Counted from the stretch's first letter, positions 46,702 to 59,700 are shown. The stretch is DNA of 64,000 nucleotides from Juglans regia (GCF_001411555.2 NC_049908.1:29905964-29969963); one strand, 5' to 3'. Made by a program: numbers and translations. Notes: generated from the letters alone by a model not told the origin.

Positions 46702-48231
46702 CGTTCACTTTGCTTTCATTATTGGGGGTTTGTGTTGCACCAAAGACTGATTCATTTGGTTTTTCTTCTACCTTGCCCCACCACTGCCAACATATGCTTT
46801 ATCCAAGGTTCAACGTCATTGTAGCCATATATAGAGAAGTGTAGCCGGCCAAGGTCCTCTGGATGTCAAGAACCTTGGGGCTGCAGAAATCAAGATCTTC
46901 AAGGATGGTGGTTGAAATAACATATAAACATGATATTATTATATGGGTGCACGAGTGGCATGCTGACAACATGTTCCCCTTAAGGTTTCAGCCTGCCAAT
47001 GTATAGGATATCAGCTAATTAGTGACCCCCTGATATTTGCTATTATGAGGCACAGATCACATGCACGTTTAGTTTTTTAGTCCAAGAATCCTCCTAATAT
47101 TTTCCATGATCTTGATCACCTTGATGATGTGAGAGGAAACGAAGGCTCACAAATGCATAGGAGGCTAATCAATTTCTATGAAAATGGAATCTCAGAGGAG
47201 AATAGAATCAATAGATGCCATTTTTGTCTCTGTCCTGAATTGTCGTTCTTAGTTCTTTGACTTTGTTGTCTTCATAGGAAAATGACTTGTACAGGTAGGA
47301 TAGGATCCTAGCTGTTGCAGGTTCTGAGATGTTGAAAGTCGAGAACTAGAATAATTATTGTTGGAGATATAAAAATCTTGGTAAATAACGCCAAGCTTTT
47401 AGTGTAAAAAGACGAATATTTCGAGTACCTTCCAACTGACTATCAAATTCCATGGGGCCAAGCTTGGAGTGAATTCAAAATTTCAAAGAATGGGATGGAG
47501 ATTAAAGAAGAAGTAGGACATGATATAGTAGAAGAGACGAAAATAAAGAAGCTCACATGCAAAATTCAAGATCTTAAACAATGATTTACACCATAAGTTT
47601 TTAATGATCTATATGTTAAGTTGAAAAGAATTGCGGGGCCAAGAAAAGAAAGCTAAACATGACTTTGTTTGCTTGCAAATCAAATATTCAAAGATAAAGT
47701 TGCTCTATGTAGTAGCCAAAGAGAAAGGAGACTTGATTCTCGGCGTGAGATATGATACAATCTTATGATGATGGCGTAAAGAGTAATAAAAAATAAAAAT
47801 ACAAACACAAACAAACAACTGATCATTCATAATCCTTTTATTTTTTTATTTTTTTTAAGGAAAATGATATTTGAACCCGTGAGTTTACCTCCTTAAAGTT
47901 ATTTTTAGGGTATTTTATTTTATTTTTTATTTTTTAATGGTTAAGAAAGTAATTACTAGTGAAGTAGTGTATTTTTTTTTCTTAATTTTTAGAAATTGTT
48001 TAAATATGTTTAAAAATATTTGAAAGAAAAAATAAACAATAAAAAGTGCAATTTGCACTAGTGATAAGTTTGAGAAGACAAACTCACGGGACTAAGTAGC
48101 AGCACCTATTTTTTAATCATATAATTGGCTTTCATCAATCAACCAATTTATAAAGGAAAATGCTCTTTAGCCCCCTCAGTGTTACTGCTCAAAGTTACCG
48201 TTCGGTTATTTTAATTTTTTTTTTGTTTAAT
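46319..48231. other. 5' flank of DUF241 copy 1 and AT-rich repeats
   Basis: No supported gene. It includes a TA microsatellite at 46669-46699 and a third-family AT repeat near 47920-48070 (ggttaagaaagtaattacta...), also seen near 24010, 53270 and 63370. Confidence 0.5.
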
Positions 48232-48529
48232 TGTTAGTAAGGCAAATACAGAAGAAGTCGTACGTACTAAAGAGACGCCTCCAGCTGCATCCTTGCGCAC
48301 CTTCCAGAATATCGAGCCTAATAACCTTGCTGATGTGTAATCACAAGAGTGGTAGATGTACTGATATTCCTCTGTTGAGAAAGTATATAAATTCATGAGC
48401 TGTCTGTATGTAATAAATAGGAAAATGAATCAATGAAAACCAGGACACAACAACTTCCTTTTCTCCTGCACATTCTGTCAAGCACCATGTGTGCATATTT
48501 TTCTATCTCCTTTTTTGTTTGTCTTAGTA
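48232..48529 (+). repeat. 5' LTR of the copia element (298 bp)
   Basis: Starts TGTTAGTAAGGC and ends cttagta directly before the primer-binding site. Contains a TATA-like gtatataaattcatg and the polyadenylation-like aataaatagg. It lacks about 80 bp that are present in the 3' LTR. Confidence 0.9.
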
Positions 48530-51500
48530 TGGCATCAGAGCCACAACAGGACTAGCGTCCCTCTTCCTCTTCGATCCTATCATGGCTTCTCCAGAAAACT
48601 CAAACGTTTCACACTCTTCCCTCCCACTCGTCCCTAACTCCTTCATTGTTAACTCGTTTACTCATTTTGTCACTATCAAGCTCATACTTGACAATTACCT
48701 TCTATAAAAGGCTCAAGTGGTTCCGTTTCTAAAAGGGCATCAATTGTTTGGCTATGTTGATGGCTCTCTTCCCTCTCCCCCATCAACAATTGATGGTAAT
48801 CCAAATACAGATAACTCGAAATGGCTCCTACAGGACCAACTTTTCATTTCTACTCTTAATGTCTCCTTATCCAACTCTGTGCTTCCTCAGGTTCTCTCTT
48901 GTACCACCTCACACGAGGTTTGGTCTACCTTGCAAAGTTTATTCGCGACTCAATCGTCTGCTCACATCATGTAGACACAACATCAACTAGTAACACTTAA
49001 GAAAGGATCATCCACCATTTATGAATATTTCAACAAAGCTACATTGTTGGCAGCAACCCTCGGCACTGCTGGCCACCCCTTTTCCTTTTCTGAGTTCATC
49101 ATTTACCTGTTAGCTGGCCTTGGATCCGACTATGAGTCGCTTGTGACATCTCTCACCACTCGGCCTGACTCACTTTCAACCCCTCAAGTTTGTAGTTACC
49201 TATTAAACCATGAGTTTATGATTGTTCATCAGACTAACAATCTCCTTTCAGGTACTCTAATGGCAACTCATACGACCACAACTCGTCCTCCATTTGGCCA
49301 TACAAACTCTCCATCTAGCAGAGGTAGAGGGTTTTTCCCTTGAGGCTGTGATGGTCATAGAGGTGGCTTCAACCCCTTTTCCAGTGACCCAATACTCGTT
49401 CCCCATGCCAAATATACCATAAGCCAGGCCACACGGCTCTGGTTTGCACCACCGATTCAACCATACCTATCAAGCCTCACCACTCTCATCCTTCACAGCC
49501 CACTATATAGCCTTGCCAAAAACTGCACCTCCTTCCAATATTTGGTTTCTCGACACAGCTGCAACCAACCATTTTACCTCAGATTTCTCTAACCTAAACT
49601 TGGATTTTATGTCTTATCAAGGCTCCGACCAAGTTAGCATTGGTGATGGCTCAACGCTTCACATCCAAAACATTGGCATTGTTCATCTCCACTCCAACTC
49701 TAGTGAATTGATTCTTTCTCAATTACTTCATGTTCCTTTAATTACTAGAAATCTTCTTTCAATTTGTCAGTTTTGTTTAGATAATTCAGCTTTCTTTGAA
49801 TTTCACTCTAATTATTTTTTTTGTGAAGGATTTGCACATCTTGGCATCTCTTCTTCAAGCCACATTAGGAATGATCTCTATGAACTACCAACTGATGTCT
49901 GATGTCTTGGCCACCATCTCTCCCCATGAACTTCCTGCCTCACTTCAAGCTTTCCTTGGTACACGGACCTCCACCTCAACTTGGCACACACGACTTGTTC
50001 ACCCGTTACTTCGAATCACCTCATTTGTTATAAATAGATTTAAGCTTCCTAAATAAGTTCATCTACAAAAATGTCTCCATGCTCTCTTTTCCACAAGCTA
50101 AAGCACATGTTCCACCTCATCCCCCTTTCCCCTCTAGGTCTAATACGCCCTTTGCTTTACTTTTTATTGATGTTTGAGGACCGACTCATGTGCCGTCCTC
50201 CAATGGATGTTGGTTTTATCTTTCAATTGTAGATGATATTTCTAAGTATATATGGTTTTTTCCGCTTCAATCTAAATCTAATATCTCAACCATAATGTTG
50301 GCCTTTTTGCAATTTGTTAACAATTTATTTTCATCAAAAGTTGTCTCGATTCAATCGGACCGGGGAAGAGATTTCTGACCCATCCATAAAATTTTTCAAT
50401 CTATTGGAATTAACCATCGCATCAATTGTTCATACTCTCACCCTCAAAATAGTATGATTGAAAGAAGACATCAGCATATTGTCGAAACGGGCTTATCTCT
50501 TCTAGCCCATGCTTCGGTTCCTTACAAATATTAGGCCGAAGCCTTCCAAACAGCAGTTTTCTTAATCAACCAAATACCAACACCAATTTTACAAAAATAA
50601 CTCTACCTTTCAAACTCTTTTTCATGCTCCTCCTGACTATAATTTTTTACGAAGATTTGGGTGCTTGTGTTGGCCCAACATGAGGCCGTTTAATCAGCAC
50701 AAGTTGGAATTTCGGTCCAAACCATGCGTGTTCATGGGCTATAGCCCTGATCACAAAGGCTATCATTGCCTTCATATTCCCATGGGTCAAATTTACACTT
50801 TCCGAGATGTTCAATTTCATGAAACTTATTTTCCATTTTCTGTGCCCGGTCCATCCCATTCTGAGTCTTCCGTGCGCACTACCTTGCCCATTTAGTCAGT
50901 ATCTAGCCCACCTCAGACTCAATCTTCACCCAACCCTTCTCATACATAGCCCAACTCGAAATAGCCCATGCCTTTCTCTCCAACACATATAACCCCTTGC
51001 ACTTCCTCCCATATACCAGCTCATTCAAGCCCAACCCTTTCCTCCCAACCCAGTCCAACAATAGCTCTCATAACCAACACGACACTGTCTCACATACCCA
51101 ATACACAACCAACACAACGCTTCGTCTTCTCCTTTGCATGAACCTAGGGTTTCCCAATCCCCTTCACATGAACCAGTCCTAATATCTCCTCCTCCTCTCT
51201 CTCGCCACCCCATGGTCATCAGGTCTAAAAATCAAGTTCATCGCCCTCTTCTTCGAACCGATGGCATGGTCCCATGGCCCACACCAAAGTCATCCCTTAA
51301 CCTTTCGGTCTCTGCCTTACCTTCCATACCTGAAGAGCCCGCATCTTTCACAGAGGCCTCAAAATATTCTGAATGGCGTCTGGCCATGGCTACTAAGTTT
51401 CAAGCATTGCCTGATAATCATACCTGGGATCTAGTCCCACCATCTCCCACCTTCAATGTACTCAGCTCAAAATGGGTATTGAAGACTAAACGTCATGTTG

Positions 51501-52880
51501 ATGGAACCCTTGAGCGCCGTAAGACCCGACTTGTGACCATAGGATTTGATTAGTATGCAGGTTTAGACTTCACCGAAACCTGTAGTCCAGTTTTTAAACC
51601 TATTACAGTTCGTTTGATCATTTCCATTGTTGTTTCCTCTCACTAGTTGTTGCACCATTTGGATGTCCAGAATGCGTTCCTGCATGGTGACTTGGAAAAA
51701 GTTGTGTTCATGCAACAACCCCCTAGGTTTGCCAATCTTGATTATTCTCGGCATGTCTGTAAGTTACGAAAATCCTTGTATGGTCTTAAACAAGTCCCTA
51801 GGGCTTGGTTTGCCAAGTTGAGTAATCGCTTCTAATCTCTAGGATTTCATGCATCTAAATCAGATTACTCCTTGTTTATCTACTGTCAGTCTAATCATTC
51901 CATTTTTGTTTTGATTTATGTTGATGACATTATTGTCACTGGTTCTAAGTCTAGCTTTGTTTCTGATTTTATAGCTGCCCTGGGTGTTTCCTTTCCAATT
52001 AAGGACTTAGGTCCCTTGCATTATTTTCTAGGCATAGAAATTACACGCACATTTAATTCTATGTTTATGTCACAGTCCAAATACATATCACACTTGTTTA
52101 GACGGACAAATATGCATAATTCTAAGCCTGTGTCCACTCTCATGTCCAACTCAGTCAAATTAACTGCTATTGATGGATCTTCCTTTGAAGACCCCCAACT
52201 TTACCATAGTATTGTAGAGAGTCTTCAATATTAGGCATTCACACGCCTAAACATCTCTTTCGCAGTTAACAAAGTGTGTCAGTATATGCATTATCCTAGA
52301 ATTTCACATTGGCAAGTAGTCAAACGCATTTTCAGATATTTGCGTCTCACAAACAATTTTGGTCTTAAGTTTTCTACCACTTCTTCTATTTCCTTGTATG
52401 CCTATTCCGATACTGATTGGGCTGGTTGCCCTTATGACCGTAAATCCACTAGTGGCTTTTGTGTCTATTTTGACTCTCACATAATCTCCTGGAGTTAAAA
52501 GAAACAACCCACCATTGCTCGTTCATCCACAGAAACTGAATATAAGGCTGTTGCAAATACTACATGTGAACTTATTTGGTTGCAATCACTACTTAGTAAA
52601 CTTGGTATTTTTCTCCCTGAACCGCCCACTCTTTGGTGTGATAACCTTGGTACTACATATCTCTCCCTTAATCCTATTTTACATTCTCGCACTAAGCATG
52701 TTGAACTCTACTACCATTTTGTTCGTGACCGTGTGGCTCCCAAAGCACTCAAGGTTGCCTTTGTCTCTAGCAAAGACCAGCTTGTAGATATTTTTACTAA
52801 GCCCCTGTCTATTGCACGCTTTAATTTTCTACGATTTAGTCTCACCATTGCATTGGTGCCTCTTGGATCGATCGAGGGGC

Positions 52881-53267
52881 TATTAAGGCAAGCACAGAAG
52901 AAGTCGTGCGCACTAAGGAGACGCCTTCAACTGCATCCTTGCGCACTGAGAAGAATCCTCTTCCTACACCATGATCAACAGATTTTGCCAACAACGGACA
53001 AGGACCTTGACCTTGACCTGTGGCACCTTCCAGAATATTCAAGCCTAACAACCTTGCTAATGTGTAACCACAAGAGTGGTAGATGAACAGATATTCCTCT
53101 ACTATTCCTCTGTTGAGGAAGCGTATAAATTCATGAGCTGTTTGTATGTAATAAATAGGAAAATGAATCAATGAAAACCAAGACACAAATCCTTCCTTTT
53201 CTCCTGTGCATTCTGTCAAGCACCATGTGTGCATATTTTTCTATCTCCTTTTTCATTTGTCTTAGCA
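52881..53267 (+). repeat. 3' LTR of the copia element (387 bp)
   Basis: Aligns with the 5' LTR over its whole length except for an extra block at about 52948-53028 and an 11-bp duplication (ctactattcct) near 53098. It starts tattaaggc, so the terminal TG has mutated to TA. It ends cttagca. Confidence 0.9.
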
Positions 53268-54304
53268 ATGGTAAAAAAAATGACTATTAGTAAAGTTGTA
53301 ATTTTTTTAATAATTAAGGATGTTAAAAAAATATTTTTAAAAAAAATAAATAAATAAATACACTAGAAGACACATCAAAGGATACATATTGGGCGGGCAT
53401 TATCCATTTGTAAAAAAAAATAACTATTAGTACTGAACATTAAAGGATTACTCACCATTTAACATTTCTCTCGATGAAATCACCCTTCTCGTGCGCAAGT
53501 ATCCTAGCTATTATATATAGATCAGAGATTACAGAATTTTGCACCTAATTAACAACATTGTTGCGTTACTTGCTTAATTATGATCCAGTTAAATGATTTT
53601 ACTTTTATCTCACTGTATATTTAAAATATGATATTTTTATCATATTTAAATTTATTTTATATTTAAAGAAATTAAAAATCGATAGATATTAGACAATTCC
53701 AACTCATAAAAAATAAAATAAAAAAGTGATAAAGGTAAAACTTTCCTATAGAAGAAAAACATGAATTAGAGCTTAATTTCAAACTCAACTGATCTGGTTG
53801 ACACACGTGTGATCTTATTAATTAATTCCTTCGCCTACCTACACGTGGAGGAGGACAAACCTCTATATGTGATACATGCATTTGATTTTTTTTTTTATTT
53901 TTTATTTTTTGGGCCTTAAATTATGTCGATTGTGGAGTTTTATTTATTTTTAATGTCATATGATCGAGTATTATTAATTTCAAATGTCAGTATATAGTGT
54001 TTAATATAATAGAGAATCATCATGATAAGGATGGATGTAGCCATGCATCAATGCATCATCTCTTCCCCATGATTTTGTAAAATAAACAAATATATCAACA
54101 TGTAGATTAAAGATAAGAAAAGCTTGAATTTTCTGTTTATATTCATTCTATAGCAATCCATGTACATGATAGTTGTTGATCAATAGGAAAATATCAATCC
54201 TTTGACACCTACATCCTCTAAAATTTGGATGTCGTGCAGCTATATATATAGGATCATGGAGATCAGACAAAAATGGCTTTTTTTTTTTTTTTTTTGATTC
54301 TGAT
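53268..54304. other. Spacer between the copia element and DUF241 copy 2
   Basis: AT-rich, no gene seen. The start contains another copy of the third AT-rich family (actattagtaaagttgtaat...). Confidence 0.5.
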
Positions 54305-55189
54305 CTATTGAGAGATTATGTTCAAAAGAGAGGCTCTTGTTCTGATCAAGCGCCTAAACACACACTCCAAACTATTCTCCAGCTCTTCAATGCTAATCTC
54401 CAAATCCTCCAACCTTTTCTTTGCACTTTGTGCCTTCTCAGGATCAGCCCCCTTACTTGAGGCATATGATCTGCATAGGGTGCTTAGTGCAGCATCAACA
54501 ACTTCCATCTCATTCACTTTCTCTTGCTTCTCTTCGCATGCTATTACGCTTTTGTGCATCAGCTTTGAGACCAGTGACCACCCACTAATTGGCTTTGACA
54601 CTGGAGTTGTCAAGAACATCAAGAGGGATTGAAAGGTTGAAACATTCATTAAACAAACTTCTCTAAGCACTCGAATCACCGCAGATAGATGGTGGTCTAG
54701 ATCTAAGATTGGTGATGCTCCACATTTGCTTTCCATTTGCTTTAAAGCCGCGATCAACTTCTTGGCATCTTTCTTCATTTTCTTTCTGAAGCAAGTATAG
54801 CTGTTGATGCTGCTTTCAATGCTTGAATCTCCCTTTCGCCTTCGGAGAGCTGATTGAAGAACTTGAACATGTTCCCTAATCTGCAACATGGCATCCCTTG
54901 TAATGCCGCAGATATCCAAAAGCCTTACAGATCCATCCAACAACTCCTCGACGTATTTCTCATGTTGAAGTTGGGAAAGTACTTGTTGGGTCGATGCCAT
55001 ATTGAGAAGATCATCCACGCATCTGTACAACTCTTCTAGACCAACTAGACCCTTGCAAATCGACTCTGATGTTAATGTTGATGTTTCCTCTCGGATTTTG
55101 AGCCTGTTCAGCTCTTCTTCGAGTCTGACAGTGCTGGGATGGGATCTGGAAGGCAAGCTTATAGATCGAACTTGATATTTCCCGGCCAT
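54305..55189 (-). CDS. DUF241 domain protein, copy 2
   Basis: Intact single exon, 294 aa. The ATG is at 55187-55189 (M-A-G-K-Y-Q-V-R-S-I-S-L-P-S-R-S-H-P-S). It shares with copy 1 the L-Y-R-C-V-D-D-L-L-N motif, L-D-I-C-G-I-T-R-D-A-M, L-Q-S-A-L-R-R-R-K and the C-terminal L-E-C-V-F-R-R-L-I-R-T-R-A. It differs by a shorter N-terminus and a Lys-rich K-K-M-K-K-D-A-K-K segment. The two genes are clear tandem paralogues, diverged enough to predate the copia insertion. A TATA-like tctatatataggaa sits near 55268. Molecular function is not known for the family. Confidence 0.93.
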   Translation of the reverse strand: MAGKYQVRSISLPSRSHPSTVRLEEELNRLKIREETSTLTSESICKGLVGLEELYRCVDDLLNMASTQQVLSQLQHEKYVEELLDGSVRLLDICGITRDAMLQIREHVQVLQSALRRRKGDSSIESSINSYTCFRKKMKKDAKKLIAALKQMESKCGASPILDLDHHLSAVIRVLREVCLMNVSTFQSLLMFLTTPVSKPISGWSLVSKLMHKSVIACEEKQEKVNEMEVVDAALSTLCRSYASSKGADPEKAQSAKKRLEDLEISIEELENSLECVFRRLIRTRASLLNIISQ

Positions 55190-55954
55190 GGCTGCTTTTG
55201 TTTTTGTTCAATTCTTTTTCCCAGAGAACGCTTAACTTTGAGATGCTTCTACCAATTCTATGATTCTCTATATATAGGAACGTGCACACAGAGATGAAAA
55301 TTAAAGAGACGTGACTGTTCAAGTTAATGTGATCAACATGTGGTGCCAAAGTGGGGTTTTCCTTTGTATTCGGTCGCCTGTCACAGCTTTGGCCAGCATT
55401 GGCTTCAATGATTTGTTAATTGTTTAAGCCACGATGTTCGGGAAATGGTGATGAGGTGAACTACTATTTTTGTCATCTTGTGAGCTGTGATGCGCAAGTA
55501 ACAAGAAGAGTCATCACCCACTTTGCTTCCCCTACGGTGCCACATTACCCTCAAATGTTGAAGTTTTAATATTCAAGCTGCCTCACCTTCACAGATGTGC
55601 CTTGTCTGGGTTGTCTCTACTACCACAACCTTGCTCTGTACAATTCATTAAACAAAAGCTTTAGAGAGATCGAGATCCAGATCTGTGGCGTTTAATTAAG
55701 AAAATGTAAAACTTTGTAGATATATATAATGATTAGAATCCCAAGATCAGTACACATATCATAGCTACTAGCTAGCTCAATTATCAATACTAACCTTTAC
55801 CTTGTTTAGTATGTGCACGAGTGGCCTGCTCTGCATATGTCTCCATTGCATACCTCTATTTCCATTAATTAATTATTGCTTTACAATTTCTTTTATTGTC
55901 CATCCTCGATATTCTCAGTAAAGGATAGGTACGCATAGGTATAGGACACGTATC
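55190..55954. other. 5' flank of DUF241 copy 2
   Basis: No gene seen. Contains the shared gtgatcaacatgtgg element at about 55330, also present upstream of copy 1 at about 46442. Confidence 0.5.
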
Positions 55955-56152
55955 ATGCTGCTGGTTATGGTTATGCGTGTACTGATGCTGATAATATTCT
56001 TAGATATTATAGGGAATCAGAGCAGCAGGATTTGGCATGTGGCTGCTGAGACAAAAGGGCCCTCTCAGAGAAGGATCATGTGGCTTGCAGAGTTGAAGCA
56101 TGCAAAAGACATGCACCAGGCATACAAACCACTTGAATCATTTCAGAAATGA
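55955..56152 (+). CDS. Candidate small secreted peptide, 65 aa (hypothetical)
   Basis: ATG at 55955. The first 20 residues are strongly hydrophobic (M-L-L-V-M-V-M-R-V-L-M-L-I-I-F-L-D-I-I-G) like a signal peptide, followed by 45 mostly polar, basic residues (S-Q-R-R-I-M-W, K-H-A-K-D-M-H-Q) and a stop. That layout resembles precursors of plant signalling peptides, but no known peptide motif (CLE, CEP, PIP, RGF, PSY) is recognisable. It may be a chance ORF. Confidence 0.3.
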   Translation: MLLVMVMRVLMLIIFLDIIGNQSSRIWHVAAETKGPSQRRIMWLAELKHAKDMHQAYKPLESFQK

Positions 56153-56341
56153 ACCCATTTTGTCTTTTTAGCAGAGATCAATCATGAATTGAAACGTTAA
56201 TGAGTGATAAATATACAACATTTTATATAATATATATTATAAAATAAAAATATTTTTATAAAATAATATTAATTTTATAAGATATTTTATAAAAATATCT
56301 CTCTTTTTAAAATATCATTTTTCAACGTTAATAACTGAGAC

Positions 56342-56382
<41 letters not shown>

Positions 56383-57477
56383 AAATTTTGAGGAACTCTT
56401 GAAATCTGTTTTTTAATGGCAACGAGAAAACATCATCATGAAACTCAAATTGTAAAGGTTTTGAGCTGACGATGCGAATTCAGAATTAAATGTAACTGCG
56501 AGCAGTACCATATTTAGTTATTTATTTATCTTTTCTCATAAGTTATTTGAAATAAATCTGAACATGATGTATACTGGGTACGTGAAGCATCTGGTCGTGA
56601 TGACAGTAGTACAGTAGTTGGTGTCCTCGGGAGACAAGGAAAAACATAATTAGGAAGTAAACATTAATTCGTGTACCTGCAGCTAATTGGATCGAAATTC
56701 ATCGTGTTAATTAGCCTAACACAAACATATATATACACTGCGCATATATATATATATATATATGAATGAGTTCATATATAATTCTCCTTGTCCCGGCCTA
56801 CAGTATTCTACATGATCACTGATCAATTCAATGCACTATCATCAAGCGCAATTGATCACGATATATAATATCTTCCTGCATGCACCATGCACCAGTAGTA
56901 GTAGTACCGGTCGACGAATCGCCGGCCCTCCCGGTCCGGTGTGTAGGCTGGCCTGGATTATATTAATAATATATCACAATATCTGGTGGCATTGGAATTA
57001 AGTTAGCATCGCCAGCTTCCACGTTACAAAAACCATGATAATTTTGCTTGCATGCATGCGTGGTGAGGAAGCACCACGCATGGCATATTGATCACCACGC
57101 ACGCACGCATGCTGCATATTGACAAATCAATTAAGGATATATTGGTTGTCATAATGACCGGATCGAATAACATATATATTGCTCATGAGATCGAGTATAT
57201 ACATATGCGTCGACCATATTAATACACGTCATGGGCTAGTTTTTTTTCTTTTTGGGAGGTTTTGTTTTTAATGGTCATGAAAGAGAATCAATATAATTGA
57301 TCGAATGATAATCTAGTGCATATTAAGCCACCTTGTACGTTTATTGATCGATCACATGAATACGTTTGTATTTGTATCGTACATGTGTCCAACAACGTAC
57401 TAACTGCGGCCAAAGTGTCGTTTCTCTAATTTCGATCATGGCAACGAGATTACCATATATTTGAAGTATGAGAAATG

Positions 57478-57640
57478 ATTCTTGCAGTCGTGAGTATGTA
57501 AATGTCGTACAGTCATTTTGAAAAAAATAAATAAATATAAGACTCATATAAAAAGAAATTAATTTTTTATAAGTGGATCTCACTCTTTTTTAAAATGATT
57601 ATACGGTATTTATGTATTTTACGACTGTATATAATATTAC
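57478..57640. mobile_element. MITE family B, copy 2
   Basis: The left end cagtcgtgagtatgtaaatg...gtcattttgaaaaa is an imperfect inverted copy of the right end (complement: acagtcgtaaaatacataaa...atcattttaaaaa). Inside is aattaattttttataagtgg, as in the copy at 14596. TIRs of about 40 bp suggest a Mutator-like or similar DNA transposon origin. Confidence 0.78.
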
Positions 57641-58014
57641 TCTTTAGATATATAGTGATGACATCATGAGTATGCCTCGGCCAGCTTGCCTTGCCTCCCC
57701 CAATCATTATTGCTACGTCGTCTCTCCTCTTGGCAAAATTAACTTGTATTGCGTCCTTTTTATAAATTGTTCATGAACAAAAAAGGCTGGCAAGGCATCA
57801 TGATATATTGCCTTATATATAATATAGTTCTAATAACCAAAAGAAAAGTAAAACGTCGATAAATCTCATGAGACAAGATTTAGCATAACACTAGACTACC
57901 TTCAGACCAATATTAATATTATAAGTACAATATTATAAAAACGAGAAAATAAAATAGCCGATCTGATCAAGTTGGAGTGAATTCCGTATAATAGGCCTCT
58001 ACCATATATACGGC

Positions 58015-58017
<3 letters not shown>

Positions 58018-58052
<35 letters not shown>
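58018..58052. repeat. (TA)n microsatellite
   Basis: Uninterrupted TA dinucleotides over about 35 bp. Confidence 0.95.
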
Positions 58053-58053
<1 letters not shown>

Positions 58054-59269
58054 CATGTCGTTATATAGGGGAAAACAAATTAACATTAATATTGGTTATT
58101 TACACTATATTTACACGAAATTAATAGTGGAGATGCATGCATGCCTCCTGTGCCGTCTTGCCTCCATGTCATGTCTTGCTCATGACTGAACACCTCATCA
58201 CTAGACTCCTATATACATTAATGGCGTTTGAATAAATTCCTAGCTCGCTCTTTTCTTTTTTCTTTTTTTCAGCAAGTTGCATAATATTGATAAAAACAGA
58301 GTACATAACGTTTTAGTAGCAGAAAATTAATAAGATACATCATTGGGTGGATCCTTCTTTGCTGTGGAATTGCAATAATGAAGGGAGAATTTGGATTAGA
58401 GGAATGTTACCAAAGGCTTGTGTTGTCGCTGCCCATTGTGCTAAGTTATGCGCGTATTAATTTTTAGATCGATGAATTTTCCTCACTTTTCATTTCTTGA
58501 ATGAGTCTAGATGATGTCTGATATCATTGATGATCGGGTTCCTGCATGGTATCTCATTCAAACCCAAATCCTTCTCATTCAAACGTATAATTTGTTCAGC
58601 CTTTAGCTTTCTTCAGCCATTTAAGTGTACCTTCCAATGTTGTGTAAGCAGCAACATGATCTGTTAAACTCTTCACTCTCGACCGCATAATCAAGCACCT
58701 CGATCGTAAGCTTCTGCTATAAATATATATATATATATATATATCCTCCCTTCGCTACAAACTGCCCTCACAAAGCTGGTAGCATAAGCTGGCAAGCTGC
58801 CATCTCAATTTTCGTATCCCCTGATGATCATTTCATCACCCCATAAAGTTCAATTGCCTTTTCCAACGGCTTCAACTTCCTCAATCCTTGGAGCAACATA
58901 TTTCTTCTTTGGTTCGTTCTTAGTTTTGGGTTTAAAGGAGGGATTTGTATTTTAAAAAACTAAAAAAATTATGGAATAACAAGAAGAATTGCCTGTGTTT
59001 GAAATATTATTTTGCTGATTATGTTCCATGAACGGGTAATCTTGCAGGACATGTCAAGGGCCGACCATGCAACCTTTGAGCAAGGCGAATCAGCAGGGAA
59101 TGTGAGCAATGAGAAAGCTGTGGAACAAAAGAAAGCAAACCAAATACTTGTTGGATTTGTGGAGCTTGAATTTGTTGGTATGTCGGCCCGATTTGATGAC
59201 CTGACTTGACAAGGATGCATTATGGTTTTTGATAGATTTTCAAGGAGGCTCAAGCCATGGAATGCAAGA

Positions 59270-59700
59270 TTGGGCCAATACCTTGTGGGGTACCACAGGG
59301 AACGCTCCCTAAAAAATTTTTGGCACTGTTTGCAATCAGAAAAAGCGTCAGAAAAAAAGTTCGTTTGACATGTCGCTCAAGCAAAACTTGGACAAAGAGT
59401 TCGCTCGAGGTGCGCTCGATATGCCTCTACAGTGAATACTGTAGAAAAGTGAAAATTGGAGTTTCCACCATGTGACACTATAAATATGTACTTAATGAAC
59501 AATTTAGCACGTTTTGAGTGTTTTGAACAGTGAGATTTCGCCCCAAAGTGTATTTTGTAATTCCTCAATATAATAAAATCATCTACAGCTTTGTGGACGT
59601 ATACACGTTACCAAATCACGTTAATTTTGTGTCGTGTGATTGGTTTGCTTATATTGCTTTGCTTTGTTTGTCATCGTTGTTTTCACAACAGTTCTGAGTT
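59270..59700 (+). mobile_element. Probable LTR fragment (solo LTR relic)
   Basis: Has the features of a plant LTR: a subfragment with repeated tcgctc(g/a)ag motifs, a TATA-like cactataaatatgtac at about 59478, a polyadenylation-like aataaaatcatc at about 59571, and gtggacgtatacacgttacc near the end. No second copy or internal coding region is present, so the identity is inferred from layout. Confidence 0.45.

Larger units (their letters stand above)
48232..53267 (+). mobile_element. Ty1/copia LTR retrotransposon, degenerate
   Basis: Has both LTRs, a primer-binding site tggcatcagagcc at 48530 and a polypurine tract gatcgaggggc just before 52881. The interior reads, in order, gag (UBN2-type, 48717-49343), protease-like W-F-L-D-T-A-A-T-N-H-F (about 49544), integrase remnants (about 49980-50900), reverse transcriptase with [10 protein letters not shown] and Y-V-D-D (about 51650-51930), and RNase H (D-T-D-W-A-G-C at about 52412, then S-T-S-G-F). 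The integrase-before-RT order is diagnostic of copia. Many stops and frame changes break every domain (for example TAA at 48704, TGA at 49342 and TAA at 52496), so it is not autonomous. It lies between the two DUF241 paralogues. Confidence 0.95.

Noticed and set aside
59012..59209. 65-aa plus-strand open frame
   Set aside because: No domain, no signal, and no adjoining exon; it may be a fragment of a repeat.
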